64,000 nt of DNA from Arcuatula senhousia (taxonomy: Eukaryota > Mollusca > Bivalvia > Mytilida > Mytilidae). The stretch spans positions 62,803,702 through 62,867,701 of the forward strand of contig OZ020307.1 in NCBI GenBank assembly GCA_963971305.1, read 5' to 3'. Numbering within the stretch: position 1 is the stretch's first letter; each line of letters begins with the position of its first letter. Below are positions 21,784 through 33,980 of this stretch, one piece after another. The position numbers were made by a program, and so were the translations under genes. Below the pieces are notes generated by a model. The model did not search any database and was not told the origin of the DNA. It saw only the letters and a list, made by a program, of their open reading frames with translations.

Positions 21784-23350
21784 ATATATATGTATGTGAA
21801 TGTTGCTGATTATAATCCAAAGTTGGATTTTAAATCAATAAAATATTTGAATTTGAAATTGAATTTGACCCGGCTACGGCCACATGAAACAAGTGACATT
21901 TCATCGAGGTATGAAAGACGATTCAAAGTGTCAATTAACCAATAAAATTACTGAATTCTAATTATATGCACGGTAAATGTAATTATTGTCTCATAAAATG
22001 CAAATGTGGTATCATGTTGATGTAATTGTCCACCAATTTGACACTTACTAGTTATCTCAGCATGATCCAGAATGAAACTAGAGAATCTTATCTCTTAATC
22101 TATGAATCTCAACAAATCTGATTTTCGGCATGACTGCTAGTTTTTATTTTTACACCCGAATTAATATATACAACATTTTTCCTATATGGCAATTAATATA
22201 GTTAAAGTATAATAAAGTTATAAACCATACCCGAACTTATATATTTCATGCAAAAACATACCCGAAATTTTGGCACATCCCCCTACATCATAATATAGGA
22301 AGATACCCCCTCCACCGGGTGTTAAATATCTGCTTTTAATTCTTAACTTGTTAACTTAAATCATGGGAAATTGATTCCAACTTTTATGCCTTGGTACAAA
22401 AAAATGTATCTGTGACAACAGATGATCAAACTTATTAATAAGGACCCCCTTCATCAGCCCCAATCAACTGATTATGTAAAGATTTAGATTCAATAGTTTA
22501 TTAAAGTATCACCACATATGATATACATTCATATAAAACATGATAAAAGATAAAACATATAAATTAAAATGCATGAGCCATTCTTAAAAGAAATATGAGA
22601 GAATATTAATTTATATACAACATATGTACAAGCAAAGGGACTTGCTCCCTGTTAGAGACAATGTGCGGCACTAAAAAATATTTATAGAGGGGAGGAAGAA
22701 GCAAGTACCCGTGTATCAGGCAAATTTATTTCTTCGAAATATCCAAGATGGCCGCCCTGGAGGCATCAATAGCTATACATTTGTATAAAACTTTTATCTG
22801 ATTTATCGGTGATTTCAAATTGAACATTTTCCATTGTGATTTTATTTCAGTTTACGTATATGGAATGAAAATTGTAGCTATATTTTTTAAAATATGGATG
22901 TTTTGTCTTTCAAATACAGTGCAATATTTGAAGTTCATAATTCTGTAAAAGTACAAAGTAGGATAAGTGAACAAATTGGCCCCTAAATTTTGCATATTTT
23001 ACTTTTTATAAATATTTTATTGTAATTGCAGGAGTTTTTAGTTAAAAAGGTTATAATTGATGGAAAAGGCATTGACTTTTAGAAATTCGAATAAATTGTC
23101 AACGTACGCATGTGCTAAAAATCGCTCGATTCGCATGTTCCTGAGTGAGAGTACTTATTGTCCAAGGTACGCATTTTCATTCTTCCTTTTAAAAATTCAA
23201 AAACAATAACTGTTCAAGACAAACATATCAAAAAGCCTATCTGTGATTTTACAATTTACAATTTACACAGCCCATACTAATTTTGATTTTTCCATTTTAG
23301 GTAAAATTTAGTTTGAAAATCTGTATGTGTTAAATATGAAACAAAATACA
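21784..23350. other. Non-coding stretch with one short dispersed repeat
   Basis: At 22637-22690 a scrap reading GGGACTTGCTCCCTGTTAGA to GTGCGGCACTAAAAA is shared with 1540-1600 and 26650-26715. No gene is supported. Confidence 0.5.
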
Positions 23351-23354
23351 TTAA

Positions 23355-23890
23355 GGTTCATGCTTACACTTTGAATAAAATGGTCGATATTTGACCTATT
23401 TTTCTAGTCTATGTACGACTTAAACGACACATAGAAACAGAAAATAAAATGTAGCAGCGCCTAGATATAAAAATCGCCGATCATTTTCCCTTCCAGTTTA
23501 CAAGATTACTTTTGTTGTTTTCTCTATTCATTTTCTTTCCGTTCAAGTTGTCCCATAAATAAAGCATGAATTACCCTTAAATAACCTCCCATGAAACCGA
23601 TTGTGAGTAGAATTAATAACACCAATAATGAAATTACCTTGCACGTGGAGGCCAAATGACAGGGCATTGTTGATATTTGACTATATTTGGGTGAACTGAA
23701 AAACGCAAAGAAAATGCCCCAGAAAAACGGATCGAGTGTACACGTACAAAATACTAAAAGTTTATGCAAAAAATAATTATCTAGACGCTGCTACGCCTTA
23801 TTAAGCAATTGAATGCCTAGTTTAGGCTCCTCATAGACTGAAAAAAGACGTAAAATATCGGTCATTTTTTCCGAAGTGTAAAGATGAACC
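23355..23890. mobile_element. TTAA-flanked MITE
   Basis: Flanked by TTAA at 23351-23354 and 23891-23894. Terminal inverted repeats start GGTTCATGCTTACAC (left) and GGTTCATCTTTACAC (right, reversed) and extend imperfectly for about 110 bp, including GTAGCAGCGCCTAGATA against TATCTAGACGCTGCTAC. TTAA targets are typical of piggyBac- and Kolobok-type transposases. A hydrophobic minus-strand frame inside it is not supported as a gene. Confidence 0.75.
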
Positions 23891-24189
23891 TTAAGAGCAC
23901 GTAATACAATTGAATATTACAATAAATACAAATTCTATTTAAGGGCCAGGAATGACATATACTTTGCGATTATCATTAGGGGTGAGGGATGGAATACATC
24001 CGTCTATTTTAATGAATTCTACAGACATGGTCAACTTAAGGAGACTATATTTCATAAATGAAAGTTTGAACTATTTACATGGAAACTATTTCCAAAAGAC
24101 TGCTATATTGCCTCTATAAAACATATTTGCAACTTTGCTTTCACTCATTCCTTCCATGTTACAACGCTTCAAAAGTAGAGATTTGGCCA

Positions 24190-24362
24190 TTTTAGCATAT
24201 GGCTATTGCTATTCACTTGTTTTTGTATTTCTTGGTTTTATGTTCTCTGGTTTATTGTCAGCCTGTTTACGTTATGCTTACTGGTTTTGTCTCTGCAATT
24301 TCGGACTTTTGACATTCGGATACCCAATTCGTACGTCTGCCTTTTTGTTGGTGGCAGTAATG
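24190..24362 (+). repeat. PLE-1 3' tail fragment
   Basis: Ends TGGTTTTGTCTCTGC and CTTTTGACATTCGGATACCC, matching the tail at 18186-18560 (reverse) and 38632-38976. It runs directly into PLE coding sequence at about 24365 in the same orientation. Confidence 0.7.
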
Positions 24363-24364
24363 AT

Positions 24365-25165
24365 GACATTCCATCCCTGTATTGGATTCCTTAATTACAT
24401 AAAAATCCATACAAAAGCGCTTCATTGAAGGGTCATTCAAATGTACAACTAAACCTCTTTCAGTTCTGTTGACTTCAATACTTAAGGCAATAAAATCCGG
24501 CCTCCAGAAATATGATGATTGTTGTTATTCTAGAAATGGTGTCAATCAAATGTGGATCCTGAAGGATTCGAAAAAACTGATGGAGATTCTTAACTCTAAA
24601 TCAGTTTCATCTTGTAACAGCACCAAAACATTCGATTTCTCCACACTTTACACTTCTATTCCACATGAAGAACTGAAATCGAATCGCGATTGGCACAGCT
24701 GATTAAACGCAGCTTTTTCAAAAAGAATGGAAAACGCAGGTACAAATTTCTAGTCGATTATACCAAGACTTACTTTGTCATCAATGAGTCTAAGAAAAAG
24801 AACAAATTTACAGGAGACCAAATAATCGATATGCTCAACTTTCTTATTGACAACATATTTGTTCAGTTTGGTGGACGTGTTTTTCAGCAAACAATAGGGA
24901 TTCCAATGGGCACTAATTGTGCACCTTTGCTTGCTGATTTGTTTCTTCATTCATATGAAGCAGACTTCTTCAATTAAAAGAGATGAAGGAAACCACTGAA
25001 TCCAATTGCTTCACATCATTCTTGTATTTGTATCTCAAATATGACCAGGGAGGTCATCTCAGTACTAAAATTTGAAATCAAAGAGACGACCTTAATTTTC
25101 AAATCATTAATTTTCCTACAAATGTTCAGGAGGCAACAACGGGCTATTATAGAACAATGATGTTA
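24365..25165 (+). pseudogene. PLE RT remnant, catalytic motif deleted
   Basis: In order: a degraded YWIP-LHKNPYK motif at about 24378, NQMWILKDSKKLMEIL (near 24550), TFDFSTLYTSIPH (motif A, near 24630), QQTIGIPMGTNCAPLL (motif B, near 24890) and LFLHSYEADFF. It then jumps at about 24975 to ETTESNCFTSF and HLSTKI, skipping the region that should hold YIDD. The upstream part resembles PLE-1, the downstream part PLE-2. Frameshifts near 24690 and stops elsewhere confirm a pseudogene. Loss of YIDD means no RT activity. Confidence 0.8.
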
Positions 25166-26256
25166 ACTAACTGATATCTCACTAATCTATCCGATTCTTT
25201 CAGCCACGTTAACACATAATTGAAACTTTCTCTCTCTCCGAGAGTAATGCCTAGTATCTTCTCCTGAAAGGTACGACCCCATCAAAACGGAGCTTTATTG
25301 ATGCTTGAAACGTAATACTTGCACAAGTAAAATATTTCTTAGGCATAGGTCGATAAGAGCATATTTAAGCTCAATGGGGGGGGGGGGCTGTCATGATAAA
25401 ATTGTCCCAGCAAGGTTTTCTACGTCTAAACTTTAGTGTGATAGTCAAATTAGTATTCCTGTCGACCACATTTTACTTTTCGTTGGATTAAGGGTCGTTG
25501 CAATAATACCTTCCATATTCTATTTATGTATCAACCGAAGGTTTAACCAATGACAAACTTTTAAATACCTGGGCACGTGAGAAATTTTACTACCACTTTT
25601 ATTAAATTTCACGTCATAATAAACCTGTCTCTAGTTACGACCTAAAATTGTCCAGTCACAAACTTGATTCACTCAGAAAGTCACCGCTATTGGTTGACAA
25701 TGTTGTTCATTCAAATGCAGTGCGCGTAAAATTTAATATGGCATTGATTGGTTCGCAGTGAGCGACCCGGCTTGCATATGGAAAGATTTATAATCAAAGT
25801 ACTGAAAGTACTGGTAGCCGGGGTAATCTACAAATTTTAAATTGTTTATATGTAGCAAAAAATCAAAATAAAAAGCTACTTTTTATGTAAAAGGGATATT
25901 CACAAGGATTCCAATGAAAAAAGAAAAGATTTTGAAAATCGAACTAAAATTTTTTTTAAAGTTGATTTTATGGGCGTGGCCTGTCTTTGGTCCCATGTAG
26001 CAATGTTACGGTGCAATATATATGAAAAAACATTGACATATAAAGTTGACAAAATATAACGAACACTTCCAAACTCCTTCGCAGTAGGCTTATCCTTTCC
26101 GGCAAAAATAGGTCAAGATTATCCTACTGCTACAGGCTTGTATGAATTCCATCAAGATTCTTGATAAATTTTATTATTTGTGTAACGGGGTTGCCCCCCT
26201 TCGTACATTAATTAGTAGATTTAAATAGCCAGCTTTTATCCCTGAACAAGGGAAGT
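25166..26256. other. Non-coding stretch
   Basis: Contains a run of twelve G at 25376-25387. No gene recognised. Confidence 0.5.
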
Positions 26257-26328
26257 ACTTCTTTGGTTCAGAGGTAGAGCGCCTGACTGTAAACCTAGAG
26301 GTCCCGGGATCGAATCCCGCTCAGGACA
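26257..26328 (+). pseudogene. tRNA-like sequence (pseudogene or SINE head)
   Basis: A-box-like TGGTTCAGAGGTAGAGC and B-box-like GGGATCGAATCCC are correctly spaced. The D-arm pairs (GTTC with GAGC) and four T-stem pairs form. The anticodon loop would be CTGTAAA (GTA, tyrosine). However, the anticodon stem does not pair and the acceptor arms do not match, so a working tRNA is unlikely. A tRNA-derived SINE head is the alternative. Confidence 0.45.
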
Positions 26329-28531
26329 TGTCGATTTTGTGAAGTAATTCATGCTCTCCGGTTACATTTGAATAAATTTTCAAAATTTTGCTATAGTTAG
26401 CCATGAAAATATATGCGAGTACTTTTCATGGTTTTAAATTAGAGAGTAGGGGTCAAAAAGGGGTCATTGAAAAGATATCCGGAAAGCCTGGTGCAGTGAT
26501 TAGTGTACGGACCGTTAGGGACAGGAACTGGAACTGTGAGGAGTTTGGAAGAATTCAATAAAAAAGAATTTTCAAAATGGAATAAATAATAAACATTCTA
26601 CAGCCGTTTTGTCAATACACCCATTTTAGCCCCTTTTGTCCACAAACCCCAAATCACAGGGACTTGCTCCTTACTATCAATATTTTGTTAGAGTCAATGT
26701 GCAGTACGAAAAAACATAAGGGAGATACTACTTTAAACACTCCTCTTTTCTTCAATTCGATTTTCTTGTAATAAATCATTTATTTCTTTTTATATAATTC
26801 GTTTCCCAGATGATTTTCCCTTCCAAAACACCCAAATATATATTTTCACTCATTGCATTTCGGCCTCAAAATCGGGCTTTGTTCGGGCAATTTGTAAAAT
26901 TTGGCAATTGCTTGGACATTCAAAGCATTTATGCCAAGGAAATGTCTCGAGAGAAATGAATTTAATGACGTTTTTAGTTTCGTATTACGTTACTTTTATT
27001 GGTAAAGTCCCGAGAATGTCTACAAATTTACTTTCTTTTTCATGTCTAAGTGATTGCCAAATCTTAAGCTTCAGCAAAATCCTCCAAGCGGGTTAGGAGG
27101 AAAAACGCTTACGAGTTATGTGGACAGCTAGACGGACGGACGGAAAGACAGACAGACACACAGGGTGTTTCCTATATACCCCCAAACTTTGTTTGCGGGA
27201 GGTATTAAAAAGCACGTGTGTTTCTATCACCTTTGTTGTTGTTGACCCACTGGTTCAACTGAATTGATAACATTTGCTACAGCTTATATATGTATTTGGT
27301 AGATCAGTTTTAATGCAAGGCAACAGACAACTTTCTCTGACTCTATATAGTTTATTACAAAAAAGCATCTGATTTCTCTCATTCTATAGGAAAGAACATA
27401 TAAATTAACAGGATTGCTACAGGTTGCCAATGTCCTCCTCCTCCACATTACAACAGTTAAAAATTTACTTTGACAATAATCTTTCTATTCATGCAGACTT
27501 TCTTCAACTCGAAATGCAAAATATTATTATGATACAAACATCTGAGATGAATACAACTAAGTAAAATCTGTCCTGTAACTCCTGTATTTATCAACTTGAA
27601 ATGACAAACGATCCAAAATTTCATCGAAATCTGTTAAGCAGTACCAGAGAAGTCACACTTACAAAGTATTGCTATGACCTCAAACTTACCGATGGCAAAC
27701 ATTCCTATTTTTTTTTTATTTTCCTCTGTCAGCTTCGTTTGCAGGCGCGCAATCACAATATGAAAGACGTCAGGGCAAAACAAGACAATAAAACTGTGTT
27801 TAAAAAGTCTTTGAATTGCCATACCTTGTTTGTTTCTTCAAGATAATTAAAAATTTCTTTTGCTTCTACAATTTTCATAAAAAGATCGATTTTTGTAGTA
27901 CATCTTGAAAATAAATATATTCAGTGGTTCTAAAGAGCGAAAATTTGGTTGATTAAAAATTTTCGATGAAAAATTACTTGGTCGAGAAACAATTTAACAG
28001 AAAATTCATTTTTAAGCCTTATTTTCAAAATCAATTATTTTAAATATGAATAAATTCTTCTTTAAAGAACCGTTTACAGAATCATTTTATCTGATCAAAT
28101 TAAACTATTATCAGGATTTGAACTTTTAGTTAATTATCCTGCCCATCGATGTTTTATGTAGCCATCCAGTTTGACACTTATAATGAGATGCAAATTAGTG
28201 AATATGACATCACTAATGAGATCGGCGAACACTCCTATAAACAAAATATCAATCCGCTTTTGTATTCTTTATTAATCAATAATTACTATCGCATCAGATA
28301 GGCGTCTTACATACTTGTTCAAAATTTGAAAACTATATGAATAAAATTATAACATAATTGCGAGTAAGGCGACGAAAAAAAAACCAGATCCGAAAAAAGA
28401 ACTATATTGGAAGCGTGTATTGATATTTCTATTGATAGATTTTTGGTAAACTGCCGGAAAAACCATCTGCTGGCTTACCGAAAGGCTATCGTAGCTATAG
28501 CCGTTGCTAATCGCTAGCGATTACCCCGGCT
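26329..28531. other. Dispersed repeat scraps, no gene
   Basis: 26648-26715 repeats the GGGACTTGCTCC element seen at 1540. About 27120-27165 holds a GACG/GACA short tandem run. 28508-28523 is a perfect palindrome, TAATCGCTAGCGATTA. Frames at 27600-27850 overlap on both strands and look like chance. Confidence 0.5.
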
Positions 28532-29085
28532 AAAAATGACTCTAACTCTATCTTTTTCGTTTCTCTTTATAAGATATCCTTCTGGATTTTTATTTTCGCC
28601 TTTCAGTGTGTGAAGGTTCATTTTCGAAATAAAACTAAGGGTAGTTTGGGTTGTTTGGAACTGGTAAAAGGTTTGCTAAAACCCACTCAGTTTAGTGATC
28701 CTGTATGGTGTCATTTCAGGTAAGGGTTCTTCATAATGAGTCACCGTACACAGGAGTTATTGCAACATATGTTAAATGTTCGAAAACATATGTTCACCTT
28801 GGGTTCGGTGCCCATATGATAATCATATGTTTTAAAACATATGTTAACTCTTTACTGTTTGGGTATTTTTAAAGGAAATACTGCTTCAAAAGGATGTCTT
28901 TCCTTTTTTATACTTGCATACTATCAAATACCAAGAAAATACGAACATGTTATATTTTATTGGTTTTAGGAGATAATAAAGTTACTTATTTTAGGCCAAT
29001 GTTGAAAATTTGAACATTTTGGTTACCATGGCAACCATCAATAAGTACACATTTTAATGATATTTATGCCAAAAATTAATAATTG
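28532..29085 (+). repeat. ~550-bp dispersed repeat D, copy 2
   Basis: Second copy of 19519-20070, same orientation. The CATATG inverted motifs are conserved. Confidence 0.85.
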
Positions 29086-30110
29086 TTCATTTTCAATTGC
29101 AGATAATATAAAGATAAATGTTGAAATAGAGTCAGATTATTTTTTTTATTTGGGTAGCACAAATTCTCAAGTTTATTTATCAAGCAAAGTTTGTAAAGTT
29201 ATCAAACGAAATAGCTTTTAATCGGTTTCTAGGGCGGCTCAAATGACTTTAAACCTTAAGTTAGTAACAGTATCTTAGATAAAATTAAAAGTACTCGATG
29301 TTTTGTGTAAAAAATTGTACCATCCTGAAATGGCACTTCATATAGGTTAGAATTTCTAAACACGATATAATTAATTTGAAAATGGTTTTGTTACCATATG
29401 AACACCATAGTGATCATGTGGATGGACGAGTGAGTGTTTTACGCCATAGAAACACTATAGGTAAACGATGATGATAACAAATATTGGATAGGAATCAGTA
29501 GATTTTGAAGACAACTGGGGAGAAGTGGGTAGTGGCGGAAAATTGAGACCACATAGTGCAATGGTTGGCGGTTTACAAAGATATTTTTACATGCAGCTCG
29601 AAACTCTCCATTCACGTTGGCCCTGTCAGAGACTTCACGAACGATACGGTAACGTAATGTATTGTAACGTAAAGACAATGCATTGTACTATAAGTCTTGA
29701 ACATAACTTTTTATATTTGAATATAGGATTGAGTTGAACATACGTCTTCTTCTTCTACATAGTTCGAGTCCCACGTATTTCACAGGGTTACCAAGGTCAG
29801 CGTTCAGACTTTCTGTATTATGGCATGATATCCACCGGGACGATGGCCACCCTCTGCAGCCACAGCCAACTAGGATACCCATCTCGGTTGTTCTGTAGGC
29901 TGGGCATTTATGTCGAATTCAAAGAAGCTTAGTCGCCTCTTACATACGCTGATAAACGAAAGGATGAACAAACAAACAAATTACACAAAAACAACAGGAG
30001 ACACAAACACACTTTAAACAATATCAGTACTTAAAAAGTTTTGGTAATATGTGTGTGTTTGTTTCTAGTGTGTTTGGTGTCGATGTTGGTTGAAATATGC
30101 CACTGCTCTA
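29086..30110. other. Non-coding stretch, nothing recognised
   Basis: Short overlapping frames on both strands around 29440-29880 have no recognisable domain. No tandem repeats or element ends seen. Confidence 0.45.
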
Positions 30111-30114
30111 AAAA

Positions 30115-30545
30115 GCAGAAGGGTACGAATGAGTCATTCAAATGTCGTTCGAGGGCAGAGACAAAACCAGTTAACACGAACGAGAACAGCACATAGAAAC
30201 ACAAAAACACATAATTAACAACATGAACTCAAACCGTAACAATGGTGAAGTCACGTGACAGGAATGGTAAGCAGTTTCTGATTGTTTCAATTTAGCGTGT
30301 CAAGTCCGTTTAAAAAACAAAACCAAACCCTATGACAAACCAACATCTGTACTCATCAGAGAGATAGACATCAAATGAAGAGTAACATAACCCTGTGTTA
30401 GCAATTTTTGCGTCAAGTGTGAAAAATGTATGTTCCCCAGGCATTGGAATAACGAAACATGCAGTTGTGATTTGTAAACTCCATGAGCTGGAGCATATAA
30501 AATGTTGCTTCACAAGATCATAAAGTTAGCAATTGCATATTCAGC
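30115..30545 (-). mobile_element. PLE-1 3'-end copy, 5'-truncated
   Basis: Collinear with about 18220-18715: the same tail, including GACAAACCAACATCTG and TAACCCTGTGTTAGCAATTT, and the last codons of the RT (CTCCATGAGCTGGAGC). It stops before the RT motifs. Several deletions relative to the 18 kb copy. Confidence 0.7.
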
Positions 30546-31589
30546 ACAACTCCATTAACTGTTTATATTGACATCACTTTGCTTCTTGGTAGGTGAGACC
30601 GAAACAGAGCGGTTAAACAATACACTATCTACCTGATGGTGTTAACAGAATATATATTTGCAGTCAGATCATGAGTGAATGATAACCCAACAATCTTTTT
30701 TAAAGTTTTTCTTAATAAATTAATAATTTGTTTTTGGATGATTATCATTCTATTTTCATGCGTGTTTTCATGTTGCTGAAGCATTGCATATCCCACAAAC
30801 AATTGCTGTTTTGACTATTATTCCACTATTCATAATAATAAAGTACTAAAACAAGAACAAGTTGGGACTTTTGATATAGATATATTAACAACAAAACAAA
30901 AACGACAAAACTGTATGTATATAGGTTAGGAACTACCAAATCAAGCCCCCCTCTTAATGCAATCAAATTTGAAGATGTTTTGAGGTTAACAGACAATTTA
31001 CCTTAACTATCTCCTGAAGAGTATTATATTCTCTGGTTACCCATCATTCAAGGAATCATTACTGAAAATATCACTTGAGGGAAAGAAATGTCATTTTGTT
31101 TTGGAGCAGGCTAAAAATAGAACATTTTCCATAGAGGATATGTAAGAAGTATAGGTCCTGACCCCCCCCCCATTAAAGCAAGCAAACATGTATCAAAACT
31201 CAAAGATTTGACATGTCTGTGTTACACATATATAGTATTAACCAAATGTATGTAGTTTTTACACAAATTCTAATTTTTAAGAAAATAAAGGTAATGTTAA
31301 GAAAAATGTTGAAATTTTAATTACCTACATTGGAAATTCTTAGGACTATTTTCACAAATTTTATCTGATCGGTCGGTTTGGTAGTTAGTATCTTAAAGAT
31401 CCTCCAGATATTCTTATCTTATTCAATGATTTAACACAGGATTGGAAATCTCTCTGTACATCCAAATTTTTTATTAATCTTCCAGGTTCGGTAATTTTGT
31501 GAGTACCTTTATTTACAAGAACACCCTTTACGCACTAACTAGACCAACAGTAGGTTTGTAACCAGATATATTTTATATCTGAAATCCAC
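30546..31589. other. Non-coding stretch, nothing recognised
   Basis: AT-rich, with a C9 run near 31165. No gene or repeat identified. Confidence 0.45.
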
Positions 31590-32165
31590 ATCTAGAATTT
31601 GACCCGGGTGTTCATCTCAGTACAAAAATTTACGATAAAAGAGACGATTTTAATTCTAAAATTATTAATTTTCATAGCCTGGAAAGTAACATACCCACGT
31701 CACCTGCATACGGTGTCTATATGTCACAACTTAGATGATATGGCTTTATAGGGCTTATACACATTTTACACATTTTTCAATCCGACACCGCTTACTCCGT
31801 AACCGACTATTATACCAAGGTTATACGAAAATACGTCTCAAACGAGCTATAAAATAATGTATGAAAGGATATGGAGTAGATTAACATGAGACCACAACAC
31901 ATATGTTAACTCCAACTGCAATTAATTTTTCTGAGTTGTATGGCCATTTCTGAAAATTATTCCTCATCAGCAGCACTAGAACCCAAATTAAGGAAATCCA
32001 CAAATTAAAAAGACGTTTAAAATGCATAACACCAAACGATATCCAAATTTAATAGCTAAGGACAAAACTACGTAGAGGGAGCTAAACCTTAGGTTTAACT
32101 CTTTCTTCGTTATCAGCCACTGGTAGAAAAATTCAAAAACATGATGGACGAAATTTTCAGTACTT
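31590..32165 (+). pseudogene. PLE-2 C-terminal RT fragment
   Basis: Encodes HLSTKIYDKRDDFN, then SNIPTSPAYGVYMSQL, matching residues 636-675 of the 47.8-50.0 kb RT. It has a stop in the SQL-IRY region. About 31860-32080 is unrelated DNA, after which the terminal FLRY-QPLVEKF-like piece returns at about 32105. The catalytic part is absent. Confidence 0.75.
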
Positions 32166-32194
32166 GTTTTTATTAGTGTTTATAACTGTGCTAA

Positions 32195-32405
32195 GCTACT
32201 ACTGGGGCATATGCATACAAGTTTTATCAACCTAGGACCTACAAGTCTTGAGATATGGAGGTGCTCGCAAAATATTTCCATTGCTAATACATGTATTGAA
32301 AATTGTCAGTCACTCAACCGGAAAATCAAGGTCAAGGTCAAAAGATTGGGATGCAAAGGTTATGTAATGATCATTTTAGTTAAATCTTTGAATTTATTAT
32401 AGTCT
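32195..32405 (-). repeat. R repeat unit, inverted
   Basis: Reverse complement of the ~177-bp R unit arrayed at 43960-44660 (GGTCAAGGTCAAAAGATTGG, ACCGGAAAATCAAGG). A short plus-strand frame here is an artefact. Confidence 0.75.
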
Positions 32406-32407
32406 TT

Positions 32408-32580
32408 TTTTGAGGAAATAAGCAAAGGTGTACCAAAGGGGTAATCAGTATCATAAAACCGTAATGACAAAGACTAAGCCGGCAGACAAAAAATCATCAC
32501 AAGAAAACAAATCACATAATAACATAAAACACACACACACATACCAACAAAACCGTATTCAGCAACGCAAAATATTGATA
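32408..32580. repeat. PLE-1 tail fragment inside PLE-3 tail
   Basis: Starts AAGCAAAGGTGTACCAAAGG and matches 58681-58890. It splits a PLE-3 3' region whose two halves resume on either side. Confidence 0.65.
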
Positions 32581-33030
32581 ATTTGATACTTATTTTAAAA
32601 TTTTACTTCACTTATGTCATGTTTGAGCATTAGAGTGATCAAGTGTGTCGGTCTTTTGTCTGATGATACATCACCAAATCATTCATTGTTTGACGTGTTG
32701 TGTTGGACTTAAAATCGACATACTTGATCTCAATTACTTCAGTCGATAGATGCTTTTTAGCTTGCTGCCAGTAACGTCGAGTCTTCTCAAGTGAGCATCT
32801 CTACGTTACGTCCCGTAATTTACTTGTTGTCCTTTTTTTCAGGTTCTCTCTTGTTGAATTTAACTCATATGGATTTGATTTTTACTGAATGTTAGTTGGT
32901 GTTTTTTATTGATTGCCTTTGAGTACTTTTCATTCAATACCTTTGATTTTTTACCTTTTATGTTCGATTCAAATGCTGCTGATGAGAGATTATTCCTTGA
33001 AATTAACATATACAGCATAACAAAATTCAA
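32581..33030 (+). mobile_element. PLE-3 3' tail (copy alpha)
   Basis: Matches the region after the PLE-3 C-terminus at 42.65-42.97, 51.2-51.6 and 60.9-61.25 kb, with landmarks TTTAAAATCGACA, AGTCGATA and TTACGTCCCG. No coding part remains. Confidence 0.65.
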
Positions 33031-33084
33031 CATTTTTGTCTGGCCTGCGAACCGGAGTGAGACATAGGTGTTACTTTACCGGCG

Positions 33085-33625
33085 GCGGCGGCGTTATCTT
33101 TTATGTCAAGATTTTATAAGCACCTCCATACCTTATGAAGTTTAAATCCTAGGTTGATGAAACTTGGTATCCATATGCCCAAGTAATAGCTTAGCACTTA
33201 GAGCGACTTTTCAATACATATGATAGCAATGTAAAATTTTATAAGCATCGACATATCTCAAGAACTATAGGTCGTACATTGATGAAACATCTATGTCCAA
33301 GAACTAGCATAGAAATTGCATCCCCATCTTTTGACCTTGACCTTGATTTTTCAGTTGAGTGACTTTGACTTTCAATACATGTAAAAGCAATGTGTCCTTG
33401 GTTGATGAAACTTGGGGTGCATATGCGCTAGTGGTAGCTTAGCAAAGTTGCCTCTCCGCTTTTGATCTTGACTTTCCGGTTTAGTGACTTTGACAATTTT
33501 CAAAAGGACTTAAATAGCAATGTCACCTTCATATCTCAAGAACTATAAATCCTAGATTTATGAAACTTGGTATGTTTATGCCAAATAGTAGCTTTGATTG
33601 TGTTTGAGGAATAACAATGTATTCT
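33085..33625 (+). repeat. R repeat, about two and a half units
   Basis: Units with CATATCTCAAGAACTATA, TTGATGAAACTTGG and CTTGACCTTGATTTTC recur at about 150-200 bp. A short minus-strand frame here is not a gene. Confidence 0.75.
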
Positions 33626-33695
33626 GATGGTGCCGCTTGGCACGTCGTACTTTAGTGTTAACTCTTGGTATACCAGTTTTTGTATTGTATATATC

Positions 33696-33700
33696 AATAG
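33696..33700. repeat. Gypsy target duplication, left
   Basis: AATAG here and at 38326-38330. The target was a copy of the ATCAATAGGGGGACA repeat, seen uninterrupted at 44.75 and 54.62 kb. Confidence 0.9.
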
Positions 33701-33901
33701 TGTAATATCGCTAATCAGTTTCATTCATACTTTTAGTTAAAGGTTTAACACGTGTTCTGTTGATAGATGTTATTATGGCAATAGGCGCGTCTGGTCTACA
33801 ATGTTAGTCATTGTTTTATATATGATGCTGTTTAGTATTTGATAGTTGTATTAAAGTATTAGAACTGAAAACAGAGTTTTTATGCATACAACGATTTTAC
33901 A
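33701..33901 (+). repeat. 5' LTR
   Basis: 201 bp, TG...CA. Compared with the 3' LTR it has about 40 extra bases, mainly around 33805-33870. A TGG at 33903, two bases past the end, fits the start of a primer-binding site; I cannot assign the tRNA. Confidence 0.92.
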
Positions 33902-33980
33902 CTGGCAACTCACGACGTCTTATATGTGCAAGAAATGTATTTCATTGGATTAATCAATTAGTAACACTGATTTTTAAGCC

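Noticed and set aside
23524..23769. Hydrophobic minus-strand frame
   Set aside because: Lies wholly inside the TTAA MITE and has no homology I recognise.
26485..26550. Second tRNA-like start (GCCTGGTGCAGTGATTAGTG)
   Set aside because: No B box at the right distance and no cloverleaf.
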